This document shows positions 1 to 6,600 of a stretch of 13,404 nt of DNA, in pieces. Positions within the stretch are counted from its first letter, which is position 1; every line of letters begins with the position of its first letter. Both the position numbers and the translations under genes were made by a program. The stretch spans positions 1 to 13,404 of the forward strand of contig JAGLJE010000066.1 in NCBI GenBank assembly GCA_023142645.1. The letters are read 5' to 3'. The notes under the pieces were generated by a model, which was not told the origin of the DNA, did not search any database, and saw nothing but the letters and a program-made list of their open reading frames with translations. The stretch comes from Candidatus Altimarinota bacterium. Its GTDB lineage: Bacteria; Patescibacteriota; Gracilibacteria; JAHISY01.

Positions 1-1542
1 GCCGACTCGTACTTCTTTTTCTCGCAGCTCTGCTGCAAACTTTTCACTCGCCTTCAAAAATTCCGCTGCTACCGGGATTATTCGCGCCACTTCCGACTGT
101 AAAAAAAGCGGTAATTCTCCCGCGGTGTGTTCGAGCAGGACTGCCAAAAATCTTTCGAAAGAACCGATGATGGCGCGGTGAATCATTACCGGTCTATGCT
201 TCTCGCCGTCTTCGCCGATGTAGTTCAGGTCAAATCTTTCCGGCAAATTGAAATCAATCTGGCAGGTGCCGAGCTGCCAGTTTCTGCCGATGGCATCTTT
301 CACATTGAATTCGATTTTCGGACCGTAAAACGCGCCCTCGCCTTCTTTTACTCCCCATTCGAGCTTCAACTTTCGCATCGCATTTTCGAGCGCGCTCGTT
401 GCTTTCTCCCAAATCGCATCGTCGCCGATCGCTTTTTTCTCCGGCTTCGTCGCAATGAAAAGCTCGTAATTGCCAAAACCAAATTTCTCGTAAACCGCTG
501 TCGTGTACTCGATGATTTTCACAATCTCATCTTCAAGCTGCTCAGCCGTACAGTAAATGTGCGCGTCATCCTGCCGAAATTCCCGTACTCTTAAAAGTCC
601 GTGCAGCACGCCGGAAAGTTCGAGGCGGTGGACGATTCCAAATTCCGCCACTCGCATCGGCAGCTCGCGGTAGCTCGGAATTCGCTCCGCGAAAAGCTGG
701 CAGCCGCCAGGACAATTCATCGGCTTCACCGCGAATTCGCGATCCTCGAATTCTGTGAAATACATATTGTCCTTGAAATTTTCATAATGACCGGACTGTT
801 TCCAAAGCTCGCTGCTCAAAATAATCGGGGTGGAAATTTCCACATAGTCGCGCTTTTCATTCTCGGCTTTCGTGAAATTTACGAGTTGGTCGTAAACAAA
901 TTTTCCCCGCGGATGCCAAAAAGCCGCGCCCGGCGCTTCCGGGTGAAAGGAAAACAAATCCAATTTTTTTCCCAACTCGCGGTGATCGCGTTTCGCCGCC
1001 TCCTTCATTTGCTCCTCCCATTCTTTCAGTTCGTCTTGACTCGCAAAAGCCACTCCATAAATTCGCTGCAGCTGCGGTCTTTCCGAATCTCCCCGCCAAT
1101 AACTTCCCGAGATCCGCGTGAGTTTCACGGCTTTGATTTTATTCGTGCTGTCGAGATGGGGTCCGCGACACAGATCGACAAAATTTCCCGTTTTGTAAAA
1201 ACTCACCGATTTCTCGCCTTCTTGTCTCAATTCCGCGACCAGTTCAACTTTCAAATCTTGCTTCGTTTTCTGTAAAAACTTTTCCGCTTCTTCAATCGGC
1301 TCTTCATATTTCTCAAATTTTAAATTCTGTTTGATGAGGTGTTTCATCTTTTTTTCAATCAGCAGAAGGTCTTCGGGAATCAGCGTGCGCGGCAGCAGAA
1401 AATCGTAATAAAATCCTTCCTCAATCGCGGGACCGATTCCCAGTTTCGCGTCGGGGAACATTTCCAACACCGCGGCAGCAAGCACATGGCTGGCGGAGTG
1501 GCGAAGGGTTTTGGGTTCGACAATAGCTTTTTCTTTGTTCAC
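1..1542 (-). CDS. thrS: Threonyl-tRNA synthetase, TGS-less, 3' end outside window
   Basis: Class II synthetase that charges tRNA-Thr with threonine. 514 codons are visible; the C-terminal anticodon-binding part runs off the left edge. The N-terminal editing domain starts almost at once, with HSASH (H15, H19) and DLCRGPH (C125, H129), the four editing-site ligands, then YWRGD and LQRIYG. The catalytic core follows with the MNCPG zinc-cysteine motif, motif 2 (HRLELSGVLHGLLRVREF, then QDDAH) and motif 3 (IHRAIIGSFERF). The start is GTG at 1542: an in-frame TGA lies directly upstream (1545-1543), so no TGS domain can be encoded here. TAAAAT sits 6 nt before the GTG and there is no Shine-Dalgarno, suggesting a leaderless message. 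It is divergent from the 113-aa gene. The identification is very secure; the missing TGS domain is seen directly. Confidence 0.97.
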   Translation of the reverse strand, partial: MNKEKAIVEPKTLRHSASHVLAAAVLEMFPDAKLGIGPAIEEGFYYDFLLPRTLIPEDLLLIEKKMKHLIKQNLKFEKYEEPIEEAEKFLQKTKQDLKVELVAELRQEGEKSVSFYKTGNFVDLCRGPHLDSTNKIKAVKLTRISGSYWRGDSERPQLQRIYGVAFASQDELKEWEEQMKEAAKRDHRELGKKLDLFSFHPEAPGAAFWHPRGKFVYDQLVNFTKAENEKRDYVEISTPIILSSELWKQSGHYENFKDNMYFTEFEDREFAVKPMNCPGGCQLFAERIPSYRELPMRVAEFGIVHRLELSGVLHGLLRVREFRQDDAHIYCTAEQLEDEIVKIIEYTTAVYEKFGFGNYELFIATKPEKKAIGDDAIWEKATSALENAMRKLKLEWGVKEGEGAFYGPKIEFNVKDAIGRNWQLGTCQIDFNLPERFDLNYIGEDGEKHRPVMIHRAIIGSFERFLAVLLEHTAGELPLFLQSEVARIIPVAAEFLKASEKFAAELREKEVRVG

Positions 1543-1548
1543 TCAATG

Positions 1549-1577
1549 ATTTTAAAGGGAGAGAGGGCAATGTTCAA
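1549..1577 (-). promoter_or_regulatory. thrS promoter, leaderless type
   Basis: Reading the minus strand, TTGAAC (1577-1572) is followed by a 17-bp spacer, TAAAAT (1554-1549), 6 nt, and the GTG start. Transcription would begin at or within 1-2 nt of the start codon. Confidence 0.7.
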
Positions 1578-1604
1578 TTTTTTCAATGTGCAATGTGCAA
1601 TGAA
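1568..1604. repeat. CAATG short repeats between divergent promoters
   Basis: CAATG occurs at 1568, 1584, 1591 and 1598. The last three are in perfect 7-bp phase (CAATGTG CAATGTG CAATGAA). The cluster lies between and partly over the -35 regions of thrS and the 113-aa gene, where an operator could sit. Function unknown. Confidence 0.5.
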
Positions 1605-1612
1605 GTTATGCT

Positions 1613-1640
1613 TTGGGAGCCTTTAGAATTGTTGTAAAAT
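1613..1640 (+). promoter_or_regulatory. Promoter of the 113-aa membrane gene, leaderless type
   Basis: TTGGGA (1613-1618), 16-bp spacer, TAAAAT (1635-1640), then 6 nt to the ATG at 1647. No Shine-Dalgarno is present. Confidence 0.65.
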
Positions 1641-1646
1641 TTTCAC

Positions 1647-1988
1647 ATGGGAAACGACAAAGCTGAAAAGAAGCGATTAAAGGCGCGAATCAAGTTTGCC
1701 AAGGCGCAGGCGAAATTAGCGGAGGGCGAGCAGTCGCAGTCGGTGGTTTCGTCAGAAAATCAAGCCTCACCCGCGCTGAAGTTTGCGGAAGCGGTGCGGG
1801 GGTTGCTGTATTTACTCGGATCGGCTTCGCTTGTTTTGGCTGTGGTGCTTCAAGAAAGGGGTGTGTGGATTACTTTGGATGAGATTGTGGAGAATCTTCT
1901 GGTAATTCGGGCAGGGCAGGTGGTGTTGATCGTAATTGCGCTAGCTTTGTTTATTTATGGGCTGAAGCATATTCGGTTGGTTAGGTAG
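1647..1988 (+). CDS. Small two-helix membrane protein, unknown function
   Basis: A 113-aa protein not recognised as a named family. The first ~45 residues are highly charged (Lys/Glu/Ala/Gln-rich, probably helical and cytoplasmic). Two hydrophobic segments follow, at about residues 50-68 (GLLYLLGSASLVLAVVL) and 89-106 (GQVVLIVIALALFIYGL), and the protein ends in a short basic tail (KHIRLVR). The ATG at 1647 is supported by a TAAAAT box 6 nt upstream. It is divergent from thrS and lies upstream of the SLH protein gene, with 83 nt between them, so co-transcription is possible but not shown. A role in the envelope is all that can be inferred. Confidence 0.8.
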   Translation: MGNDKAEKKRLKARIKFAKAQAKLAEGEQSQSVVSSENQASPALKFAEAVRGLLYLLGSASLVLAVVLQERGVWITLDEIVENLLVIRAGQVVLIVIALALFIYGLKHIRLVR

Positions 1989-2071
1989 GGGTTTAGGGTT
2001 GGTGGGGATTTGCATTTAACTTGATTTTTTTCAGGTTTTTTCCTAAAGTAATAGTAATAATTCTCTTGTCT

Positions 2072-4255
2072 ATGTCTTTTCGCACCATCTTTATGGTAAC
2101 ATCAGTTGTTGCTTTCTTCCCATCGTTAGTTTTTGCAACAAGCGTTGCATTCCCCGATGTCACTGCGAGTAATCCAAACAAGATTGCCATTGAGTATTTG
2201 CAAGACAACGGCGTGATAAACGGTTACGGCGATGGTACATTCAAGCCACAGAATAAAATCAATCGGGCAGAACTCCTCAAAGTACTGGTCGAAGGGCAGG
2301 GTATCACGCCTGACGCGAGTACCTACAGCCACTGCTTCCCTGATGTGAAGGACGAGTGGTTCGTGCCGTATGTTTGCTATGCCGAAGAAGCAGGTTGGGT
2401 ATCTGGCTATCCCGACGGCACATTCCAACCTGCGCGGACAGTCTTGAAGGTGGAGAGTCTAAAAATGATTTTGAATGCTTACGGTTTCACTGTACCCGAG
2501 CAGGTGGCTGCCGCACCCTTTGCCGATACAAATGCAAACGCGTGGTACACGCCATTCGTGGCAGAGGCAAAAGAGCGTGGACTGTTGGAGGAGACGGGCG
2601 GCACTTTCGAACCTGCGGGTGAGATGGCACGAGGGGGCGTGGCAGAAAATATCTTTCGTAGCATTGCAGTGAAACAAGTAAATGTCGAAGTATTCAGCCC
2701 GACTATTATTGAGACTGCTATTAGCATGCCCATCATTCGCGTGGAGTATGTCGACACGCTTATCACGGGGAACACCAACATTGATAACTCAACTCACATC
2801 ACGAATGTGGATAACTCCGTGACGGACAATTCCAGCAACACGACCTACAACATCCAGCTCATCACACCGTCCAATCCCGACACAAGCACGACTTTTCAAA
2901 CGAACTCAAACACAGCAGCACTTAATGCACTCAACAGCGAATACAAACTCCAGTTCGATGCGATCGACCAGCAGATTGTAGATTTGCAGAGTAAGTACTA
3001 CGAGGATGTCGAGAATCTCAAGCAAAACGCCTACCTCTCGCAATCATCGCTCGACAGCAGGATTCAGAAGCTTACCAGCGACACTAACTTTGAAATTCAA
3101 AAACTACAAACCAAGCGGGATGCTCTCTGGCTCGAATACGAGCGCAAAGCGGATACTATTGAAAATGCTTCTGCCAGCAATTCTAGCGCAACAACGCAGT
3201 CATCCAGCCCGCGCAGTTGTACCGTGGAGAATGGCACGGGTCAGCAAGCATGGAATACTGCCACGCAAAACTGGGGTGCGTGTACGCTCGCAAGCTGTAA
3301 TAGTGGTTTTGTTGAACAAGGTAATGTTTGCACTGCAGCCATTACTTTTCAGCGTGTGTGGATTGATGATGAGGATAAATTTCTAATCAAGAACCTAAAC
3401 CCTCATAACATTCAACTTAAGAAATTTATCTTTCTTGATGAGTCAAACGGAAATGAATTCGAGTATGCAAATTTTGGTTTTAGATTCCCAGATTCCTATG
3501 ATTACTCTTGTCAGTACGATTTTGAGTATGCCTCACAATGTCGGTATATCGAGTCTGACCAAAAGAGATGTGCGAGAAAAGCAGGGTTCAGCGCTCTGCA
3601 AAATGAAGTACGAGCAAATGAAACTGTGGAGTTTAGGAGAGTGCTATCTACTCCTCTAAAACAAATTGTTTATTTTGATAAAACAATTGGGACAGAATTG
3701 ATTTTTACTGTTACAAATGATCCTGGAGGACACATCGCCACACCTACAGGAATAGGCAAGCCCACTATTTATCTCGCGAGTAGCTCTCCAAGTGGAAGTC
3801 GCACGGTTTGCGCTTCGGACAATGTTTTCGTCTTTGAGGTCGCTGCAGACAACAACGGCAAGGTGCTGCTCGAAGAGCTGACAGTACAATTACACTCTGA
3901 CAGTAGCTTCAACTTAGAGCAAGGAAGTGATTTGCAGGCGTATCTCAAAGAAGGTGGCAATACCGTCGCCACCAGTAGCATCACCCTAACGGATACTTCA
4001 AGTGGTTCGGCTACCTTCACATTCAACCCAGCATTTGAAATAGTCAAAGGAACACGCAAGACCTTCACACTACGGACTGACACTACGAAACTTATTAGCG
4101 ATGAGAGCGGAACAGATGATCCGTTTACTCTAAGCATTGACCTCGGAACTAAAGATAATGCAGGCGGTTTCATTTGGAGCGATGGTATTACAAGCGGTAT
4201 CAGTTGGGTAGACACTTCGAATCACACACTGAACAGCAATACACTCAGGTACTAA
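2072..4255 (+). CDS. Secreted S-layer-homology (SLH) surface protein
   Basis: A 727-aa secreted modular protein. A signal peptide (residues 1-22, MSFR, hydrophobic core, VFA) is followed by three SLH domains at about 27-76, 89-138 and 149-200 (FPDV...GYGDGTFKP...NRAELL; FPDV...GYPDGTFQP; FADT...GGTFEP). These normally anchor proteins to cell-wall polymer. Then come an Asn/Thr-rich stretch (~234-265), a coiled coil (~283-365), a Cys-rich module with the pattern C..nGtG...W....W..C...C..GF.....C (~383-420), an AT-richer segment with five Cys in its centre, and a C-terminal Ser/Thr-rich beta domain. The frame is open back to a TTG at 2021, but ATG 2072 gives a better signal peptide and has AATAAT (2056-2061) 10 nt upstream. 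The likely role is S-layer component or cell-surface adhesin; the ligand is unknown. Confidence 0.9.
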   Translation: MSFRTIFMVTSVVAFFPSLVFATSVAFPDVTASNPNKIAIEYLQDNGVINGYGDGTFKPQNKINRAELLKVLVEGQGITPDASTYSHCFPDVKDEWFVPYVCYAEEAGWVSGYPDGTFQPARTVLKVESLKMILNAYGFTVPEQVAAAPFADTNANAWYTPFVAEAKERGLLEETGGTFEPAGEMARGGVAENIFRSIAVKQVNVEVFSPTIIETAISMPIIRVEYVDTLITGNTNIDNSTHITNVDNSVTDNSSNTTYNIQLITPSNPDTSTTFQTNSNTAALNALNSEYKLQFDAIDQQIVDLQSKYYEDVENLKQNAYLSQSSLDSRIQKLTSDTNFEIQKLQTKRDALWLEYERKADTIENASASNSSATTQSSSPRSCTVENGTGQQAWNTATQNWGACTLASCNSGFVEQGNVCTAAITFQRVWIDDEDKFLIKNLNPHNIQLKKFIFLDESNGNEFEYANFGFRFPDSYDYSCQYDFEYASQCRYIESDQKRCARKAGFSALQNEVRANETVEFRRVLSTPLKQIVYFDKTIGTELIFTVTNDPGGHIATPTGIGKPTIYLASSSPSGSRTVCASDNVFVFEVAADNNGKVLLEELTVQLHSDSSFNLEQGSDLQAYLKEGGNTVATSSITLTDTSSGSATFTFNPAFEIVKGTRKTFTLRTDTTKLISDESGTDDPFTLSIDLGTKDNAGGFIWSDGITSGISWVDTSNHTLNSNTLRY

Positions 4256-4392
4256 TTTGGTAATCGAAATTTTTCCAACATTCCTCACTGTCGTGTCATG
4301 GGCTCTTTTTGGGAAGTCGTCACATGAGGTGTGGTGAACATACTCCATTTTGTTTCCTTTTCTTGTATTTTCGAAGATGGTAGAAAAAGAAG

Positions 4393-4422
4393 AAATCTAA
4401 ATATCTCTACTCTTTTAGATTT
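4393..4422 (+). terminator. Possible weak terminator after SLH gene
   Basis: AAATCTAA (4393-4400) pairs with TTAGATTT (4415-4422), 8 bp around a 14-nt loop, running into a short T run. The stem is A/T dominated and 138 nt past the stop, so this is weak evidence. Confidence 0.3.
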
Positions 4423-4513
4423 TTACGAACGGTTAAGGTAATTCGTGAATCAAATAAATCAAATAAATCAGCGTAATCAGTGGTTCAAAACTTTTTTCAT
4501 CCCACTCTTTCCA

Positions 4514-4567
4514 TCTCGCAATCAAGAAAATCCGTAAATCAGGAAAATCAAGATTCGAACAATGAGA
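4514..4567 (+). repeat. Dispersed A-rich intergenic repeat, copy 1
   Basis: Begins TCTCGCAATCAAGAAAATCC and continues through AAATCAGGAAAATCAAGATTC. A second copy lies at 6244-6343, where it is split by a GC-rich hairpin. Weaker similarity extends upstream of both (TTTTTCA, then a CT-rich tract). Confidence 0.65.
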
Positions 4568-4569
4568 GA

Positions 4570-4598
4570 TTGACGAGATTATTTATAGGCTTTATGAT
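4570..4598 (+). promoter_or_regulatory. Promoter of the 127-aa membrane gene
   Basis: TTGACG (4570-4575), 17-bp spacer, TATGAT (4593-4598), then 7 nt to the ATG at 4606. Both hexamers match the sigma70 consensus at 5 of 6 positions. It implies a leaderless or nearly leaderless transcript. Confidence 0.75.
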
Positions 4599-4605
4599 TT
4601 GACTT

Positions 4606-4989
4606 ATGGACGATACATTAAAATATTTAATATTTTTAACGCACGATCAAATAGTGTTTTGGTTGCTGCAGATAATTTTGTTGCTAATATTTCTGTATGC
4701 ATGCATTTATCCTAAATATATAGCTTATCGTAATGAAAGAGGTGGGGTAAATTTTACCACAACAAGGGAAGAAAAATCTTTAAAATATCTTCGCAATTTT
4801 GCTAGTGGTTTTACATCGATAATTCTCGCGGTTATGATAAGTATCGCCGATGTTGCTTATGGTCACAAGGTTTTTATATTTTTATTAGACATAATAATAG
4901 TTTTATATTTATCTTACTATAATGATTGGTTTAGGAATAAATTGATTGGTATTTATAGTCGAATAGAGCAAAAAGAAGAGAAACATTAG
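4606..4989 (+). CDS. Three-helix membrane protein, unknown function
   Basis: A 127-aa protein, not recognised. Hydrophobic segments lie at about residues 16-38 (IVFWLLQIILLLIFLYACIY), 69-88 (FTSIILAVMISIADVAYG) and 89-106 (FIFLLDIIIVLYLSYY). Between the first two is a basic, Thr/Glu-rich loop (NERGGVNFTTTREEKSLKYL), and the tail is charged (RIEQKEEKH). The codons are markedly AT-rich compared with thrS or the SLH gene, which fits an accessory or recently acquired gene. The start is set by a strong promoter whose -10 box ends 7 nt before the ATG. The gene stands alone between repeat-rich spacers, so context gives no clue to its role. Confidence 0.8.
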   Translation: MDDTLKYLIFLTHDQIVFWLLQIILLLIFLYACIYPKYIAYRNERGGVNFTTTREEKSLKYLRNFASGFTSIILAVMISIADVAYGHKVFIFLLDIIIVLYLSYYNDWFRNKLIGIYSRIEQKEEKH

Positions 4990-5045
4990 GTAGGTCATTA
5001 TTTTTTTCATCTACAAAATTTACGAAAATTGCGACTTTGAATTTG

Positions 5046-5163
5046 TCTGAACCTCTGAAATACACCTGAAATCACTGACGCACACTGAACACTGATTTTC
5101 ACTGAATTGTTTTTCAGTGTTCATGTGAAATTCATGTGGCATCAGTGCGTTCAGTGGTTCAGA
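5046..5163. repeat. Inverted-repeat element made of CACTGAA units
   Basis: TCTGAACC (5046-5053) pairs with GGTTCAGA (5156-5163), and TGAACACTGA (5086-5095) pairs perfectly with TCAGTGTTCA (5114-5123). CACTGA/TCAGTG units recur in both orientations throughout. The right end (TCAGTGGTTCA, 5151-5161) is also found at 4477-4487, in both cases followed by ACTTTTTTCA. It would form a long imperfect hairpin. Confidence 0.65.
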
Positions 5164-5165
5164 CT

Positions 5166-5187
5166 TTTTTCAGCAGGTGCTTTCTTT
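5166..5187 (+). repeat. 22-bp direct repeat, left copy
   Basis: Five T followed by CAGCAGGTGCTTTCTTT. The exact sequence recurs at 6018-6039, so the pair brackets the 241-aa orphan gene. Confidence 0.8.
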
Positions 5188-5214
5188 ATTTACGATCAAT
5201 GCCATTCTTAAACA

Positions 5215-5242
5215 TTGAATAAATTTATTTTTATGGTAAAAT
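5215..5242 (+). promoter_or_regulatory. Promoter of the 241-aa orphan gene
   Basis: TTGAAT (5215-5220), 16-bp spacer, extended -10 TGGTAAAAT (5234-5242), then 8 nt to the ATG at 5251. The TTG at 5215, which opens the longest reading frame, is this -35 box. Confidence 0.7.
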
Positions 5243-5250
5243 CAATCTTC

Positions 5251-5976
5251 ATGAAAAATCAACTCGCAGACATTCCCGATCAAATTGTCCAGCTTGAGAC
5301 ATTGCACGACGAAGGAGGTTTCTCGTCGGTGCAAGAACTGCGAGATAAATATCGAGATGTGCATCTCCGCAAAGCTTTATCCGGTCAACTCCAAACCGAT
5401 AATCCAGATGCACGCAAATTACCTCAATTGAGACACTCCGTCATCCAAGGTGCTGGCAAAGGCTTGCCGGATTATCCGAGCCGTTATTTTGAATGGCTCC
5501 GGTCGCTACCCCTGCGCGAGGTCGAAAATTATGCTGATTCGGCGATTCGAGATAACCAACGATTTCCTTTTTTAACTCGCGCTAACCAGCTTAAAAGCAT
5601 TTTGAAAAATAAAATTAAGGAAGGGATTTCTCCGACGAGTGTACTTTGTCGGATTCCCACGGAATTTATTTCCGAAAAAACAGACGGCAAAAAACAAAGA
5701 TGCGAAATCCACATCAGCAATTTTCAAATCTTATTTATGTTTCACATGCAAGCAAAAGGAATGGCGGCCAGTCGCGGATTTGAAGATAAAACTTATCGCT
5801 TACGATTATTTGCTCTCAATAAACTTTTTGCACCTGACTTTATTCGCCATGTTAACGAAAATGCCGGCGAAGAAGTAAAAAGAGAAATGTGCTCTGGTGA
5901 TTACAAAAAAGCTGTTGATATTTTGCTTTCAGCTACGAATGAATTTATGAGGAAATATAATTTTCGAGGGATTTGA
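5251..5976 (+). CDS. Orphan protein of unknown function, bracketed by repeats
   Basis: A 241-aa soluble protein that I do not recognise. It has no signal peptide or membrane segment, is rich in basic and aromatic residues, and looks mainly helical. An N-terminal acidic stretch (DIPDQIVQLETLHDEGG) is followed by a region with YPSRYFEWLRSLP, a central NQLKSILKNKIKEG, two cysteines (SVLCRIP and KQRCEIH), and a C-terminal helical part (YRLRLFALNKLFAPDF...AVDILLSATNEFMRKYNF). The frame is open back to TTG 5215, but that codon is the promoter -35 box, so ATG 5251 is chosen. The gene stands alone between two identical 22-bp repeats (5166-5187 and 6018-6039), with the inverted-repeat element upstream and the GC-rich element downstream. 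A cargo or mobile-locus role is only a guess. Confidence 0.8.
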   Translation: MKNQLADIPDQIVQLETLHDEGGFSSVQELRDKYRDVHLRKALSGQLQTDNPDARKLPQLRHSVIQGAGKGLPDYPSRYFEWLRSLPLREVENYADSAIRDNQRFPFLTRANQLKSILKNKIKEGISPTSVLCRIPTEFISEKTDGKKQRCEIHISNFQILFMFHMQAKGMAASRGFEDKTYRLRLFALNKLFAPDFIRHVNENAGEEVKREMCSGDYKKAVDILLSATNEFMRKYNFRGI

Positions 5977-6017
5977 TTTTTTATTTCTTCGATATTTTTT
6001 TCTTTCACCCATTCTAA

Positions 6018-6039
6018 TTTTTCAGCAGGTGCTTTCTTT
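6018..6039 (+). repeat. 22-bp direct repeat, right copy
   Basis: Identical to 5166-5187 (five T, then CAGCAGGTGCTTTCTTT), in the same orientation. Confidence 0.8.
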
Positions 6040-6043
6040 GAAG

Positions 6044-6198
6044 AACCCCTGCTCTGTTGTCCTTTTGTGTTTTAAAAACAGGTGGCTTCGCCGCCCCATT
6101 AACAAGGGGCTTCCACCGTTGCTCCCCTGCCTGTCCGCCATAGCCGAAGCGAAGGCGGAATAAGGGGAGATGTCCCGCTGCGGCGGGGCAGAGGGGTT
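6044..6198. repeat. GC-rich multi-hairpin palindromic element
   Basis: The whole block closes on itself: AACCCC-TGC-TCTG (6044-6056) pairs with CAGAGGGGTT (6189-6198), with a 3-nt bulge. Inside are GGTGGC/GCCGCC (6081-6095), GCCCC/GGGGC (6093-6097 with 6106-6110), CTCCCCT/AGGGGAG (6122-6128 with 6163-6169) enclosing TCCGCC/GGCGGA (6134-6139 with 6154-6159), and CCCGC/GCGGG (6174-6187). The base composition contrasts sharply with the AT-rich surroundings. It resembles REP/MITE-like intergenic palindromes; a structured RNA is possible. Confidence 0.6.
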
Positions 6199-6243
6199 GG
6201 TTTCTATTAGCACAATTATGAATTTTTCAGCTCACCCTTTTTT

Positions 6244-6343
6244 TCTCGCAATTAAGAAAATCCCGCCTGCCCTCTGAAGCTCCGCCGCAGCGGAGCGAAG
6301 GATGAGTTAATCAAGAAAATCAGGATTCAGACAAATTGATGAG
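6244..6343 (+). repeat. Dispersed A-rich repeat, copy 2, interrupted
   Basis: TCTCGCAATTAAGAAAATCC, then a 42-nt block (6264-6305), then AATCAAGAAAATCAGGATTC. Apart from the block it follows copy 1 (4514-4567) closely. Confidence 0.6.
6264..6305. mobile_element. 42-nt GC-rich hairpin inserted in a repeat
   Basis: Contains the perfect hairpin GCTCCGC-CGCA-GCGGAGC. The block is absent from the uninterrupted copy at 4514-4567, so it looks like a small palindromic unit that moved in. The exact ends are approximate. Confidence 0.45.
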
Positions 6344-6417
6344 AAATGAAATTTAGCACCAATACGACGATTGAAAATTCAAGTTGCTCTGCCATGAGAC
6401 ACTGTGTAGTATCGAAT

Positions 6418-6423
6418 TATAAT
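6418..6423 (+). promoter_or_regulatory. -10 box of the DUF5678-like/retropepsin pair
   Basis: Perfect TATAAT, 10 nt before the ATG at 6434. No convincing -35 box is seen. The predicted leader is only a few nucleotides long. Confidence 0.6.
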
Positions 6424-6433
6424 AATTTTGTTT

Positions 6434-6598
6434 ATGAAATTTAAGGCTGAACATGCTGGAAAGTGGATAGTCGCTAAAGACGAAAAAATCGTTGCTGTCG
6501 ACAAAACTTTTACTAAACTCAAAAAGCGAGTGATCGATCGTGTAGATTTTGGAGAATTGAGATTTGCTCTCGTCCCTAAAGGTCATATCGCCGGTTAA
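6434..6598 (+). CDS. Small DUF5678-like protein
   Basis: A 54-aa protein, MKFKAEHAGKWIVAKDEK continuing to LRFALVPKGHIAG. The 'aGKWia...ekiVAvdktf..L' opening and the 'fALVPKGhIaG' ending match, from memory, the small DUF5678 family, whose function is not known. It stops at 6598, and the retropepsin-like gene begins 2 nt later, so the two are almost certainly one transcript. A perfect TATAAT lies 10 nt upstream of the ATG and no Shine-Dalgarno is visible. A partner role for the protease (substrate, inhibitor or antitoxin-like) is inferred from the tight pairing only. Confidence 0.75.
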   Translation: MKFKAEHAGKWIVAKDEKIVAVDKTFTKLKKRVIDRVDFGELRFALVPKGHIAG

Positions 6599-6600
6599 TT

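Larger units (their letters stand above)
4256..4605. other. Gene-free stretch between SLH gene and 127-aa gene
   Basis: No credible gene in 350 nt. It holds an AT-only inverted repeat (4393-4422), two and a half copies of a 9-bp tandem repeat (ATCAAATAA, 4449-4470), a short repeat shared with the region near 5151 (4476-4499), an A-rich dispersed repeat (4514-4567) and the promoter of the next gene. Confidence 0.8.
5977..6433. other. Gene-free, repeat-rich stretch
   Basis: No credible coding sequence. In order it holds the right 22-bp repeat (6018-6039), a GC-rich multi-hairpin element (6044-6198), the second A-rich repeat (6244-6343) split by a 42-nt hairpin (6264-6305), and the promoter of the DUF5678-like gene (6418-6423). 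Confidence 0.8.

Noticed and set aside
127..1626. Plus-strand open frames opposite thrS (155, 224 and 95 aa)
   Set aside because: They are antisense shadows of thrS; the minus-strand translation carries every ThrRS motif.
2021..2071. TTG 2021 as start of the SLH protein
   Set aside because: ATG 2072 gives a standard signal peptide (MSFR plus hydrophobic core) and has an AATAAT box 10 nt upstream; the TTG start adds a second hydrophobic run before it.
4449..4470. ATCAAATAA repeats as a CRISPR-like array
   Set aside because: Only two and a half 9-bp units with no spacers; a simple tandem repeat.
5215..5250. TTG 5215 as start of the orphan protein
   Set aside because: That TTG is the -35 hexamer of a promoter whose -10 lies at 5237-5242; translation must begin at 5251.
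6044..6198. tRNA or rRNA gene in the GC-rich block
   Set aside because: No cloverleaf with T-loop GTTCRA and anticodon arm could be built; the pairing is nested palindromes.
6022..6213. 63-aa minus-strand frame over the GC-rich element
   Set aside because: It follows the palindromes, has no promoter or family resemblance, and is composition-driven.
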